From: Gordius sp. MW1
Lineage: Eukaryota > Nematomorpha > Gordioida > Gordea > Gordiidae
DNA length: 64,000 nucleotides
Direction of reading: 5' to 3'
NCBI GenBank assembly: GCA_964036665.1
Contig: OZ038528.1
Coordinates: 1,612,001-1,676,000 of the forward strand
Made by a program: the position numbers and the translations under genes
Notes under the pieces: model-generated
What the model was told of the DNA's origin: nothing
Seen by the model: only the letters and a program-made list of their open reading frames with translations
Database searches by the model: none
Shown here: one piece after another, positions 1 to 12,500 of the stretch
How positions within the stretch are numbered: the first letter of the stretch is position 1
Layout of the letters: every line of letters starts with the position of its first letter

Positions 1-1186
1 TGCGCTTTTATAATACTTATTATTTATTAGTTTTTCGATTAGGTTGAGCCCCGTCATTTTATATTCACCATAAAAATTTAAAAAAGCATCATCTTAAAGG
101 CAAATATCAAAATGGACTTTAATATAGAATTTTTGAACTTGGATTACTTGGAGCCTTCTGTTGCATAGATTTTCTTTTTACGCTAGTTCATAGCCAAAAA
201 GCATTTTTGTTTCTTATGGTCACTGTAACATGTTTTAAATGCCTTCAGGGATATAAAAGTATAGCAATTAATACAAAAAAGTTACTTTATTTTGACAATT
301 TTACTTTTTACCGGCTATAATGAGTCACATACTAAAAGCTTTTTTGTCTATTAAAAATCGAAAATTTTGTATGACTTATAAATCCGCAGGAAATCAGTTA
401 ACAACTGAAGAGATGTATTAAACCAGGCGCGAAAGAATTAAAATGTTTTAGAAGATTATTATTAATTTATTCTAATTACACGACGCGACAATAATTTGTT
501 TCCATCCAAAGGTTTTGGTCGTCCCCCAAAAGGGAAGGACTATATCTACTTGAGGATTTCTAAAGTCCCGATTTAATATTTTATTTAATGACTACGCGAC
601 AAAAAATAAAATTATATTTATATGAATGCCAATATCGAACGATCGGGTACATATAATATTAATCGCTCTATCATTATTCTTGGCACATTTCCAAAGTAAA
701 GTTTTTCTAGCTAAAGCTATGACTCAGTACATTTCCAGCAATTTAAAACTAGAACTTAAGTAACAGGGTAATAAAAAAAGGAATAGGGAAGGGGGAATAG
801 AAACATGATTTAACATAAACAGGCGTATAGTAACATCATAAACAGGAGTAGAGTAACGTCATAAACAAACGTACAGTAACGGAATAAACAGGGGTAATCT
901 GTCGTGACTCATTAGTCATCCGATAAATAATAATAATCGTAGCATATAAGTATACGAAGAAATAAACAAACAAAATCAAATAAGCTAATAATCAATCGTG
1001 TGCTACGCGTAAAGTTATAAAAATAAGTAATAATGATTCAGGGAGGGGGAAACCCCACAGAATCTAATGCCAGGTTATAAAAATTTTGAGAAGGAGCATT
1101 GGGAACCATTAACAACTTAATTTAATATTTGTGGATTCTGAATTTGACCATAGCTCAAGATAAAAATGGGTTAATCTCATTTATAG
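1..1186. other. 5' edge of window: upstream intron of the CLC gene
   Basis: Mostly AT-rich sequence without a convincing exon, presumably an intron of the CLC gene that continues to the left. A weak possible coding patch lies near 88-165 (plus), reading IEFLNLDYLEP, which resembles the hydrophobic/acidic stretch before the first CBS domain of CLC-7. It lacks a good donor site and would leave a few residues unaccounted for before the next exon, so it is not annotated as an exon. Around 805-895 a short imprecise tandem repeat (unit about 27 bp, containing ATAAACAGG) is visible. Confidence 0.4.
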
Positions 1187-1357
1187 TTCTGTTGTAAAAA
1201 CGGCTGGGTTTTGTTTGGTCAACCTTTGGGTCGAGTCGACTAAACATCTTAATCTACCCCTAGGCTTAGTCGAAATTTGAAAAAAAACAGAAACTACGGT
1301 TGGATTTAGTTAAACTTAAGGTCAATCAAACAAAACTTAACTGTTTTGACAACACTA
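1187..1357. mobile_element. hAT-like MITE, family A, copy 1
   Basis: A 171-bp foldback whose arms contain GTTGTAAAAACGGCTGGG and its imperfect complement, with GGTCGAC-like motifs inside. It is bounded by a perfect 8-bp target duplication ATTTATAG (1179-1186 and 1358-1365). An 8-bp duplication with short inverted ends and no coding capacity is typical of non-autonomous hAT elements. It lies in the CLC intron upstream of the 1492 exon. Confidence 0.85.
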
Positions 1358-1491
1358 ATTTATAGGCTCGGGCGTCTTTAATTTTTAAAACTTTTTTCGG
1401 CGCATTTTGCAATAAACCTATATTTTATTCCTCTTTCAACAATTTAAAAAAAAAATTTTAAAAAATGACTTTTTTGCTTTATTTGGAATAG

Positions 1492-3118
1492 ATAATGAGT
1501 CATCCGGTTACTTTTTTGCGTACTATCGAAAAATTGGGAACGATCGTGGACGTACTCAAAACGCAAACTCACAACGGTTTCCCTTTGGTGGATGTCATAA
1601 CAGAACGTGACCAAATAAAATACGGTAGATTCCGGGGGCTCATACTACGATCTCAGCTATTAGTCATACTCAGGCACGAGGTAAAATAAGCCAGTTATGC
1701 TCAGTTTTATTGGTTTTTTGCTAAGTTTACATTAATTTTTCTCGATATTTATGTGGCTGATATAATGTCTTTTTTTCGATGTATTTTCACCAATTTGATT
1801 TAATGTGCAAATCTCATAAATTATTTAATTCTAGTTTATATAACTAGGTGTATCTGATTGGCCGTGGTTAAAATCGTCATCATTTAAGTTTCTTGGCATC
1901 CGTTTAAACTTGGAATTAATTTGTGTTATTGCTGCAGATCATTGTTTACCTCACCTTGAATTACATTCCCACGAGCTGTGCTCATACCGAGGAACGCTAT
2001 ATTTTATGAAGCTAGATATTAGTGTTGTAAAAACGGCTGGATTTTGTTTGGTCGACCTTTTGTTCAACTAAGAACGGTCGATTATGGTCTCTGCTGAATT
2101 TCGATTAACCCTCGAGGTCGACTAAATATAAACAGACCAAATGAACTAAAACTAAAGGTTTACCAAACAAAACCCGTTTTTCAACACCACTAGATATGAT
2201 TGTTTATTTGGCAATTCATTTCGTTTTATTAATTATTTATAGTTTTCGCAAAATAAGTCGCTTAAACCAGCACCAACCCGGGCCCAACGCGAAAGTCCAG
2301 CCACAATCGCTGCTAGCCCTTACCTCAAGCGAAAGCCTTATGTCCAAAAATCAGATGATTTGGAGGGGCCCGCCCATAGCATATCTTCTGGATTAGGGGA
2401 GGGATCGGATGTAGTAGTAGTAGTAGAACAAGAAAATCAAGGTTTGGACAATTAGATTTTATTACTGTGTTTATAATATTGATTGAACAACCGCTACGTT
2501 TTATAACATGATTTTGGGTTAATTTTAAAGTTTCTATGATATGGGTGTAAGCTAGAACTAACTCTTTATACGACAAAAATGAACTAACCCTCTTAATGCC
2601 AGTCGACTACTTTTATTATACCTTATGAATGGTATAAATGTTGATATTGACAAACTGCTAGTTCAGGGTAGGAGTTTACGTCTTTATAACGTTTGATAAA
2701 TACATTAAACCAATCAACTTTTATTAAATTTTTATAGCGTGTTCGAGATATATATTTGTGGCTATATTATACTAATCATTTATACATCCTAGCAAGCTCT
2801 TCAAGTCACACTCCCTTAACGCTAAAGAGTTTCAAAGAACCCTACCCGCGTTTCTTTTCCATAGATTCCCTCATCTTTTCGCCAGAGCAGCTGGACACTT
2901 ACATACACCTCCAACCCTACGCTAGTCCAGCCCCCTACACAGTTAATTTTGGCGCTTCACTAGCCCGAGTTTTTCGCATGTTTCGCGCTTTGGGGCTACG
3001 CCATCTACCGGTCATTAATGAACGCAATGATGTTATTGGTATGATTACGCGAAAAGACTTGTCACGATATCGCATTTTGGATAAACAAATTCAGGAATTG
3101 CAGACATTCAAGGGTTGA
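1492..3118 (+). CDS. CLC-7-type chloride channel/transporter, C-terminal exons (partial)
   Basis: Partial gene; the transmembrane part lies to the left of the window. Two in-phase coding exons are visible: 1492-1680 (acceptor ATAG, donor GTAAAA) and 2738-3118 (acceptor TATAG, stop TGA at 3116-3118), both joined in phase 0. They encode the cytoplasmic CBS-domain pair of the CLC-6/7 branch: the first exon carries MSHPVTFLR and LILRSQL, the second carries PYTVNFGASLARVFRMF, LGLRHLPV and GMITRKDLSRY. These match the CBS1 end and CBS2 of CLC-7. CLC-7 is a 2Cl-/H+ exchanger of lysosomes and late endosomes, and its CBS pair regulates gating. The linker between the exons (YLWLYYTNHLY) is unlike the usual sequence, so the second acceptor is slightly less certain. 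A family A MITE lies in the intervening intron. Confidence 0.9.
2020..2189. mobile_element. hAT-like MITE, family A, copy 2
   Basis: 170-bp copy with ends TAGTGTTG and CAACACCA, flanked by a perfect 8-bp target duplication CTAGATAT (2012-2019 and 2190-2197). It lies in the last intron of the CLC gene. It has the same internal GGTCGAC motif as copy 1 and no coding capacity. Confidence 0.88.
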
Positions 3119-4175
3119 CGACGCAAACGTTTGGTGAAAAATGAAGTGTTGCTCTCTCGAATCTTCATGCTTAAAATGTTTAAAATTATACCTAAAATTA
3201 ACCAGTATTGGGCTCTATTTATTATATATGCCTCTTTTTAAAGAGCGTTTTCTTCGCCGTACACATGCGTATTTATTGTAGTTATTTTATAATTATATAT
3301 AGTACTAATTATTTACAATTATATTTACATGATAGCTCTATAATATATTTAAATATATATATATCATTATTTAAAAATTTGTGCCTTATGTAATTAACAA
3401 AGTTTTACAAAAACGTAAATATATTTTTATGGAAAGTTCATAAAGGCTTAAATTTTGTTTGAAGCATGTATAATTTAGTATTTTAATGGATAGATAAGAT
3501 TCTAAAACTTTGTCAGTTATTTTTTATCAGATTTGCTTTAACCTGTCAACTTTGTTGAGAACTTAGCGTCGATTAAAAAAAGTACATTCATCGTCGCTTT
3601 TAGTAGATTTATGTGAAAATTATGACTTTCAAGAAATAAATATAAAGCGTAACACACACGAGATAACTCTACTGCAAAATGGGATTCTTTATGTATCAAT
3701 ACTTTTCAAAACTTTCCAAAAATATAAAGACAGGTTTTATAGGGTTATGTTAACAACGTTTTAAATGTTATTGATAAGATATTTATAATTTTAAATTATT
3801 TAAGGTTTTAACATTAATTTTTCAGTTAAATTTTATCAAGTGTGCCATGTCACTCTGTTGGGAACTTTAACTTTCGCATTACTACATACTGCATTAACGC
3901 TTTATTAGTAAGCAAGCTTACATGACAATTATAACCAAAGAAAAAAATTAAAGGTAAATAGTCACACAGATGAAATTTTTCTATTATTTTAATACTGAGG
4001 CAATTAAATTATCAGGTCTGCTTTAACCTGCCAACCTTGCAGAAATTAATTGAAAGAAAGTACATACATCATCAACGCTTTATTAGTAAATTTACATGAC
4101 AATTATAACCACAAAGAAAAGAAAATACAAAAACGTAATTTGCCCATTACAAAACTAGCCACACACAGGACGACC
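3119..4175. repeat. Intergenic region with decayed tandem copies of the peritrophin gene 3' end
   Basis: The first part is the probable CLC 3' UTR; an AATAAA occurs near 3635. From about 3530 the sequence GCTTTAACCTG..CAAC..TTG recurs at 3534 and 4018. ACTGCAAAATGGGATTC occurs at about 3671 and again at about 4179 inside the minus-strand chitin-binding gene, and TTACATGACAATTATAACCA occurs at about 3918 and 4091. This indicates old tandem duplications of the 3' end of the neighbouring gene, now without an open frame. Confidence 0.55.
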
Positions 4176-4883
4176 CTACTGCAAAATGGGATTCATCATA
4201 GATGCATAATTTTGGTACTGAGACAAGTCACCATTATTATCGGGCGCTCTAAATTGATAAGCATTAGAGAGGACCATTTGCAAAGACTCTGGGGTAGAGC
4301 AGGTAATCATAAGTGGATTCCAAACCGTTCCAGGAGCACAATATTGAACTACTGGCTCGTTACCCGCAGTGCATTGAATAAATTTTTCCGGCGATCCACT
4401 GTAAGGGTGATAGTAGATATTGTAAGCTGCAGCCTCGGGTGTGCACGGATTGTAACCTTATAGAAGCAGGCATAATCATAAAAACTTACTTGACCAGATT
4501 TACGAATTTTTCTAACAACCTGTTTTAACCGAATCATTAAGTTATAAATGTGCAAATTGCATGGTCATAACCCGATAAAAACATATTTCAACCAAAATTA
4601 CATTAAAAATAAAAAATTTCCTTACCGGGGGGGGGGCAAAATACCCCTCATTGACTACACACATGCCATTTTCAATTTTCAACATTAATAAACATATATT
4701 AGTTTAATTTGAGCCCACTTAACAGTAATTACTTAAAACTTCTTGTGGAGGACCTGGGAGTTGTTCTTGATAAGGATTCTGATATTGAGAATAACTACCA
4801 TAACCCGAAGGAATGTGACTATCTGCAATAACATGTGTGGCTAAAAGCGTTGCCGCGATGTATAAAAATCCAAAAATGTTCAT
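4176..4883 (-). CDS. Secreted peritrophin-like protein, one CBM14 chitin-binding domain
   Basis: Two-exon minus-strand gene: exon 1 4883-4733 (ATG at 4883-4881, donor GTAATT, phase 1) and exon 2 4456-4176 (acceptor ATAAG, stop TAG at 4178-4176), 143 codons in all. Residues 1-20 (MNIFGFLYIAATLLATHVIA) form a signal peptide, followed by a Tyr/Gln/Pro-rich spacer. Exon 2 then has the six-Cys peritrophin-A pattern: cysteines in NPCTPE, FIQCTAG, VQYCAPG and MITCST with aromatic residues between them (YNIYYHPYSG, VWNP). CBM14 domains bind chitin in cuticle or gut lining, so an extracellular role is expected. A Gln/Met/Asn-rich tail follows. Only four cysteines are clear in the core, so the domain may be a shortened form. 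A consensus donor near 4490 leaves room for an alternative small exon. Confidence 0.75.
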
Positions 4884-6556
4884 TGGAGTTGACTAAGTAT
4901 AACAATTTTAAAACTATTGAAATGCTAAGGAGGAGAAGAAGAATGAGTTTTTATATCTATTAAAAATAACCTTAATTCATGTATTATTTGAATATAGTAT
5001 TATAACAAACATTTTTTTTTATGTTCCTATGCGTATTCAAATATATCGTTAAATATTCAAATAACGGGCCCTAAAAAGCCCAAAATACGATGTAAGATAA
5101 AATTTTAAAAGATTAGGCAAATTATATTCTACGTTCGGTGATTAATATGCAAATGTGAACTTTTAGCTATTTGGCAAATGAACTTAGCCAGAATTCAAAT
5201 TATAAGGGTGAGTGGTAAAGATTTAATTATTATTATTCAAGAAATTTCAATCTGATTTTTTAAAAATACTTAAAAATTTCAATTAGTGTGTAACCTTCTC
5301 CTTTCTGCCAATTCCTGGAACCGGTCAAATAGTGGCCGGTATAGACATTTTTGGTCAAAAGCCACGTATTGCAGGCAGAAAAACTAAATTATGTGATTGT
5401 TGTTTAAACATTAGCAGAAGTGCCTTAAAAATTCAGTTTTAGATTAACGCTTTAGTCATGGTTATTAAAAAAGTTTACTTTATTTATTTTTAATATAATA
5501 AGAAGTTTTAGGGAAAATGTTGTGGGATATTTTTACTATTTATGTCAAAAAGTTGTGCTTCTTTTGAGATAAAAAATTGATTTTATTAGTCTTTTTAAAA
5601 CTATTTTCAAGGAAATCTTGAATAATTCTCTCAGCATACATTTTATATATTGATCCCATATAATAAGTGAGATTAATATATATATGAGTAAAAAAAATAC
5701 ATACTTCAAAATTTTGAGAGGGGGTTATTATATTTTACATATCGCGTATTATAAAAATAATATATGAGTAAATTATAAAAGGCAAAATTTTTGGATGTAT
5801 GGCCGAGATTCGATAGTTCAAAGAGAGACATAAGGTAATGTTGAAATCACGAGAGTTTGAATTACTTGTATATGGAAATTTAAAAAAAAATGTTACTTTT
5901 CAAATTTTTAGTTTCTGTATTTCAATTTAAATTTTTTTATAAATTGTTTATGTTATACCTTTGGGCTATGAGTTTTTGAGAATCTATATAAAACCTCAAA
6001 CGTTATATGTTACCTAGTGCCATAAGTAAGTTTTCAAAAAAAAATTTGCTTTATTATTTCATTTAATTTTAATATGGAAAAATAGAATCAGTTTATAAAT
6101 TATACAATTATCTCTAAAATGGCATTTTAGATGCATATTTTTCATAATTAAAGGTTCATTTTATAAATTTGAGTCGGCAAAATATGCAATTATTAAAAAT
6201 TTCGGAAAACATAAGGTTAGTCTATCCTCTGAAAGGGCTATAACGTCCCCCAACATCTATACTCTGTTACGATTTTCGTTTTTGATCTCAATTTATAAAT
6301 TTAAATTAACAAAAAAATTTGCTTGTTCTAAACGATGTTTTCTTTCTATGGTAGTTTTAAACTCGGCCCATAAAGATAAAATAATGTCATATTAATGTTG
6401 CAATATCGAGCAAATACGTTACAAGTTTAAAATCATATTATTATTGGAGCCAAACTCAAAACTTATTTAAATATTGTTTAATTGTTATGTTTAGCTGTGG
6501 CAGTAATGGTAATTTTATCATGTAATTTTGTCAAGACAAGTTTTAATATAAATATG
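4884..6556. other. Intergenic, no gene recognised
   Basis: AT-rich sequence upstream of the peritrophin-like gene. The first 50-100 bases should hold its promoter (minus strand). No open frame with recognisable similarity and no clear repeat was seen on either strand. Confidence 0.5.
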
Positions 6557-6558
6557 TA

Positions 6559-7106
6559 TCGTATCCCTTGATACGTGGATATTCCCCATTTCCCCCAACC
6601 CCTCGTAAAACAGTGTATCTCATTCGATTAATTACAACATTTATTGTTAGATTTCTTAACATTGTCGGATCTTTTGATCTTATACGAGAAGTACATCTGC
6701 CTATCAGAGGCATACTCACTGAGAAACCCCTTTTCCTGTAACCTTAAGTTCATAGTAATATTTTTACTTTCTATTTAATTTCAATACGCGTGTTACTTTA
6801 CCCCCTTCCCCCCGACGCGCTTATACTTATTTATTTATTTCTCCCCATATTTGTTTGTTTATCAACATGAACACGCATCAGTGATTTTGATATACTATCG
6901 TATTGATAATATTGATATCATTAATTTATTCTTGGAGATAAATAAAATATAGTACTATGTGAAGCTGCAAATTCAACTTTATTTAAAGGCTTTAAACCCC
7001 CTCCCAATAACTTTCCTCAATTATTACAATAGATTCCTGATTATTCCCCCTTCCTTTTCAAACCCTTTTTTCTTCTTTTTAAATCATATTCCTTTTAGGA
7101 ATACGA
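6559..7106. mobile_element. TA-flanked non-autonomous DNA transposon, copy 1
   Basis: A 548-bp element starting TCGTATCCCTTGATACG and ending with the near-inverse GGAATACGA, flanked by TA on both sides (6557-6558 and 7107-7108). It is nearly identical to 7740-8294. TA flanks and short inverted ends suggest a Tc1/mariner-type or similar non-autonomous element. No transposase frame is present. Confidence 0.8.
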
Positions 7107-7108
7107 TA

Positions 7109-7737
7109 CTGGTGTCAGAATAAAAATTCCCACTCCTAAGTTGGTTAGAAATAATTTGGAACAAATCTTGTTCCCACCACCCCCCCCCCTCTTCTGCTAA
7201 ATGAAATAAATCATATTCTAGAGATTAAATTCTTATAACTGGAGAAGAACAACAAACAAATTATCACCTGATTGCGTCAAAACTAAGGGAAAACTAAATC
7301 GTACTCAAGCGTCAGCCATGTTAGTGCTAATAAAGCTATAGATAAGGTCGGATCTGTGCCTATGACCATAATTGTTAAGGAAGCGGGTGTCTCCTTAATT
7401 TTCAGATGAGGGCAAGAGTTCCTCATGTATGGAGGTAAAGGCATATACAAATGCTGAGAATTCATCATTTAAGATGGATCGTAGGACAAGAGTACTCGAT
7501 AACGAATGGCAAGACGCACCGAATGAAGGATTATTCCCACATTATTTTATGGAAGGTTACACATGTCGTATATAATAATACGCGAGGTTAATTTTTATAA
7601 TTAGTGTAATATTGTTGATATATTATGTTATGGAGATAATAATATGGTTTAATATTGTAAGTCAGTCGAATTTAGCAGATAGATTTTTGTCTATAAATAT
7701 TCCTACCCCTGGCCCTAATTTTTGGAAAAAGGGAAGG
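7109..7737. other. Spacer between two copies of the TA-flanked element
   Basis: AT-rich sequence with poly-C runs near 7178. Short open frames occur on the minus strand but have no recognisable similarity and weak coding character. No gene is called. Confidence 0.5.
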
Positions 7738-7739
7738 TA

Positions 7740-8294
7740 TCGTATCCCTTGATACGTGGATATTCCCCATTTCCCCCCAACCCCCGTAAAACAGTGTATC
7801 TCATTCGATTAATTACAACATTTATTGTTAGATTTCTTAACATTGTCGGATCTTTTGATCTTATACGAGAAGTACATCTGCCTATCAGAGGCATACTCAC
7901 TGAGTAACCCCTTTTCCTGTAACCTTAAGTTCATAGTAATATTTTTACTTCCTATTTAATTTCAATACGTGTGTTACTTTACCCCCCTCCCCCCGACGCG
8001 CTTTTACTTATTTATTTATTTCTCCCCATATTTGATTGTTTAACAACATGAACACGCATCAGTGATTTTGATATACGCGTGTTATCGTATTGATAATATT
8101 GATCATTAATTTATTCTTGGAGATAAATATAATATAGTACTATGTTAAGCTGCAAATTCAACTTTATTTAAAGGCTTTAAGCCCGGCCATCTCCCAATAA
8201 CTTTCCTCAATTATTACAATAGACCTGATTATTCCCCCTTCCTTTTCAAACCCTTTTTTCTTCTTTTTAAATCGTATTCCTTTTAGGAATACGA
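7740..8294. mobile_element. TA-flanked non-autonomous DNA transposon, copy 2
   Basis: A 555-bp direct copy of the 6559-7106 element, again between TA dinucleotides (7738-7739 and 8295-8296). It differs by small indels and substitutions. Short open frames inside both copies run through the same repeat sequence and are not genes. Confidence 0.82.
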
Positions 8295-8296
8295 TA

Positions 8297-9163
8297 ATAT
8301 GTATAACCTTAGAGACTTAGGGGTAGAATATGGGGAAGACATTGTATATTTTGTAATATAAAGCAAAGAATTGCGAATGTATTTAACAGAGTAGGGGAGA
8401 TTTTTCTTATAGGTTTATTGTGTAGTTCTCTACGAAATTTCATTTGTTTAATAAATTATATAGTTTTTTTTGTAGTTAGCACAAATATTTTTTCCAATCG
8501 TCGTATTCATGTAAAATGCGTTCTGTTTTATCTACTACCTCCAGAAACAACTTTTACTATTTTTAATATTAAATTTTTTATTATAGAACAAAAAGTAAAA
8601 GACATTTAAAGAGTTCTTTCCTTAGTCTCATCTTATTTTTTAATTATTAATCATTTTTCTTTTCACTTATTTATACCCTCCTTTGAGACATCATCTATTA
8701 AAAATACACTAGCAATCTGCAACAAGCCGGTTAAAAGGAGATGGCCCGTCCGTATCCGTTTTACAAACTTTAAGACTAGTCTAAGCCCTTCCGTAATTTT
8801 TTTTGCCTCTAGGCTCGTCCGTACAAACTTACGAGCTCAGCCGAGCCCCCACCTTTTTTTCGGGCTTTAGGTCTGGGCCCATTGATATGATTCATCAAAA
8901 GTTCTTATACTGATAATATTTATAAGATGTCCAAAGCAATTGAGTTGTTTTGGTGTAGGATTTTTTTTAGGATGTCTAGAATATTAGAAAAGATTTGTAT
9001 TAATAGTTATCACAGGATTTACAACATTAAAAAATAACAAGAATATTTTACAAGTAAAAGCATATATACGGCATTAAGTTAAATAAATGGATATCTTTCC
9101 TAAAATTTGAAATATTTTATGATTCGATACAATTTAAATTTTTAACTGCACCGTGCGCTAGAG
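8297..9163. other. Intergenic, no gene recognised
   Basis: AT-rich. A small inexact GC-richer patch (about 8725-8885) with AGCCCG-type words resembles decayed fragments of the GC-rich family D repeat. Nothing else was identified. Confidence 0.4.
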
Positions 9164-9164
9164 A

Positions 9165-9485
9165 ACCATCAATTACGGCCTAGGCTATGTATTCTCGATT
9201 TTGAGTGATAAATAACAAAACGTAAAACGCATTTCTTAAACGTTCCATTGCATCTAATCCTAACCCTAACCCTAACCTAAAACGCTGACCTAAAACCCTA
9301 ACCCCGAACCTTAACCCTGTCCCTTAAAGATAATTTTGACTTGAAAGGATTATTTTTAAACAATAACACACAAATTCGAACGCGATGGATGCGCTCGGGA
9401 ATGGAACGTTTAAGAAATGCGTTTTATGTTTTGTTATTTATTACTCAAAATCGAGAATACACAGCCTGGTTCATCAATTACCTAC
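9165..9485. repeat. Foldback element with telomere-like CTAACC repeats in its loop
   Basis: Inverted arms of about 75-80 bp: 9172-9250 and 9402-9482. Each contains GTTCCATT/AATGGAAC, AACGCATTTCTTAAACG and ATTCTCGATTTTGAGT or the complement. The loop carries several CTAACC/CCTAAC units around 9258-9318. A related degenerate block with the same ATTAGATGC junction occurs in the opposite orientation at 31943-32000, so this is a mobile or dispersed unit and not a chromosome end. It ends about 40 bp before the eIF3d start codon. Confidence 0.75.
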
Positions 9486-9522
9486 TCATTCGCACATTTG
9501 ACTTTATCATCAATTTTTGTAA

Positions 9523-12500
9523 ATGCCTCACAAGCTCATATTTCCCGAATTATCTTCAAATTTAGATGGATGGGGCCCAAAAGTTACCTCTGAAAAATTC
9601 AGAGATATACCTTATCAACCTTTTTCAAAGGCTGACCGTGTAGGGAAGGTTAGTTATTTTTTTAGCTAAGCTAATTAGAACTTAGATTGCTGACTGGATG
9701 GGATTGTTGTATCAAGACAAAAAATACACTAGTATGCTTTAAATTTTTTATTTTTTTATAAATTTTTAAGTATGACTTGTTTGTGCAAATAATAAAAATT
9801 GTTCTAAAATTTATAGATATAAGACCTTTTTACTTATTATCATAGATAAATATACATCCCAATATGGCACGGGGACACAATATGCATATTTTCATGAAGA
9901 AGAAGAGAGTGGTTTTCAAATTGTTGATACATCTAAAATTGTTAGACCACCTTATCAAAGAGGGGGCAAATATAATAGGTTTAATCAGGTATGTTGGGTT
10001 TTAATTTTTATATTGTCTTATTATGTTTTCTTTAAAATTATCTTGATTGGTGTAGCAGCGCAACTTTAAGCAGCAATACAAGAACCAAAACATGAGAGGA
10101 AATATGAATCAGAATAGAAATAATAGGTATTATCAATTATATATCTAAAAATCATTCCTATATTGCATTGGTGTAATAGGAATATGCAGCAAAACCAAAA
10201 TAGGGCTGGAGGTGGTGGTAATAGAATGGGTAATATGCCTGGAGGTGCTAATCAAAGATTTCGATTTGCTACCAAATCTGCTGTGCCTGTGAAAATTCAT
10301 AGGGAATCATCGATTAGGATTAAAAGTGAATGGCAGGTTATAGAGGAACTTGATTTTTTAAGCCTTAACAAGCTGGCTCTTCCCAACATTGACAAACCAG
10401 TTGATTTGTAAGTGTTTTATTAGAAAATAATTTCATTTTTGAAATAATTATTTTATTAATTCTTATTATAGAAGAGATGCTTATTAATGTGAAATATAGG
10501 TTAAAAAATCCACCATTGTAACGTATTTTTAATTTTAATTTAGAAGATTTGATTAAAACATAAGTTTTTATATGATAAAAATGTTTCAACATGTTATTTA
10601 CCCAAATTATCTTTATAGAATTTGACGTAAGATCCTGAAGTTTTTATGTTATGTTGCTTTAAAATGTTATTTTGAGCATTTTAGTGAGCACCTGCTTAAG
10701 CATTAATAACCGTTTATAAATGAACATTTTGTAAATTAGCAATCTGTACAGCATGCTTCTAACAAAGCATTAAATGCATTTCTTTTATATTATTCTCTTT
10801 TAATTTTATAATTTAGAAAAACTTATGGGGCTGTCGAGTTTTATGATAAATCGTACGATCGTTGTACAACCAAGAACTCGAGGCAACTTCTGAGAACTAA
10901 TAGAATATTGCCACAAGTCACTACAACAGACGACCCTATTATAAGACAGGTAATATATTATCATTCCTAATATTACTAAATTTATACTTTCTTGCAACTC
11001 TTAGATGTTGCATGCTCAATTGTTAATATAACTGTAATTTTTGACAAATAATATTTGGTTAAGTGATGGATTTTAATTGAGGATCTTTTAGTCGGCCCAA
11101 ATATATGCTATTTTAGTCCTAAATTATGTTTTTTAAAATCAACTTATTTAATTATAAATTAATTATCACAAAGTTGGCAAAAACTGAGGGCAACGTATAT
11201 TTTACTGATACCATCCTGGCTACCCTCATGTGTGCCACCAAATCCGTTTACTCTTGGGACATCATTGTGGAAAAGTACATGAACAAGTTGTTTTTTGACA
11301 AGCGGGACGTACCAGAAGTTGGTAATAAACACGCTCATTTTTATGCTGTACACAAAATTCTGGATTTTCTTTAGTTGATTTGGCTTGTTTTTGATTTCGG
11401 GTTCTTTTTTAACAGTATGTGCTTTTAAAAGAAATTGCTTGACCAAATTTATGTAAATAGTTTATTATGTATACAAAGGTAGTCTATTGTATTTCCAAAG
11501 AAATATTATCTTTAAGCATAATATGTATTTCTAAGTTCAATCTTGCTAGGGTAGTCAAATTTTGTATGTAAAAATTATGCTTTTTCCATCTAAAGATTTT
11601 ATACCTAAAGAGTTGAAACAATCTTGGCTAAAATTAAGTAGCTTTCATCTTTATATTTAAAGAGATATTTTGATTGGGGCTGTTTAAATACTTTAAATTT
11701 TGTAATAAATTTTAATTATTTTTAAGAATGAATACATTTTTGCATTATTAGATTTGTTGGCTGTTAGTGAAACTTCACTTGACCCACCACCCGACGATGC
11801 GGATAACATGAATTCTGTCAAGAATTTGGCCATGGAAGCTACTTTTATTAACCACAACTTTTCCCAGCAAGTCTTGAAGGTATTAATTTTTTTTTTGAAT
11901 TTTTTAAATTAATATTATTGTAAAAATTGAAATTGATTCATAAATTTAAGTTAAACCAGATGGTAAAGGCTTTATAGAAAGGGGAAAATGTTTTATTTTT
12001 AGGATTATAGCCATGAAATTAATTAAGTGCGAATTTTGATTTACATGGGCTGCCTATATCCCTGGCAGTACATGTGGTTTTAAGAGCCTTGTTCAGTCTT
12101 TTTTATATATAAAAATAATTTTTTTAAATCTAGTCCATAATTTTTGATTTGCTTATGATAAATGATGCTAAAGAAGTGATTATTATAAATTTAAATTTAA
12201 TAAATTAAAAAGATGGGGAAACAAATTTCATTATTATCCCATGATAATCGCGAATCGTTTATTTTAAGCACTTGTCTTATCGGATTCAGATTCAAATCGC
12301 GCGATTTTATCAAATTGTTAAATTATCCGATTCAATTTTTTCGGTCAAGCTCGGTTCTAATTATTGTTATTTTATTTTTTGATAGGTAAAAACGTTTCTT
12401 TCATTTATTTCAACTCTTGACATTAAATCTAAACTTTGCTCACACCTAAAAATTTAAAAAGACACAACTTTTAAGCGGAGGAAATATTTTGCATCTTACA

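Noticed and set aside
4050-4463. Plus-strand open frame of 137 codons
   Set aside because: It is the antisense shadow of the chitin-binding exon, which has signal peptide, splice phases and domain pattern on the minus strand.
9250-9320. Telomere or telomere fusion
   Set aside because: The CTAACC repeats are few, lie in the loop of a foldback, and a related degenerate block occurs at 31943, so it is a dispersed repeat.
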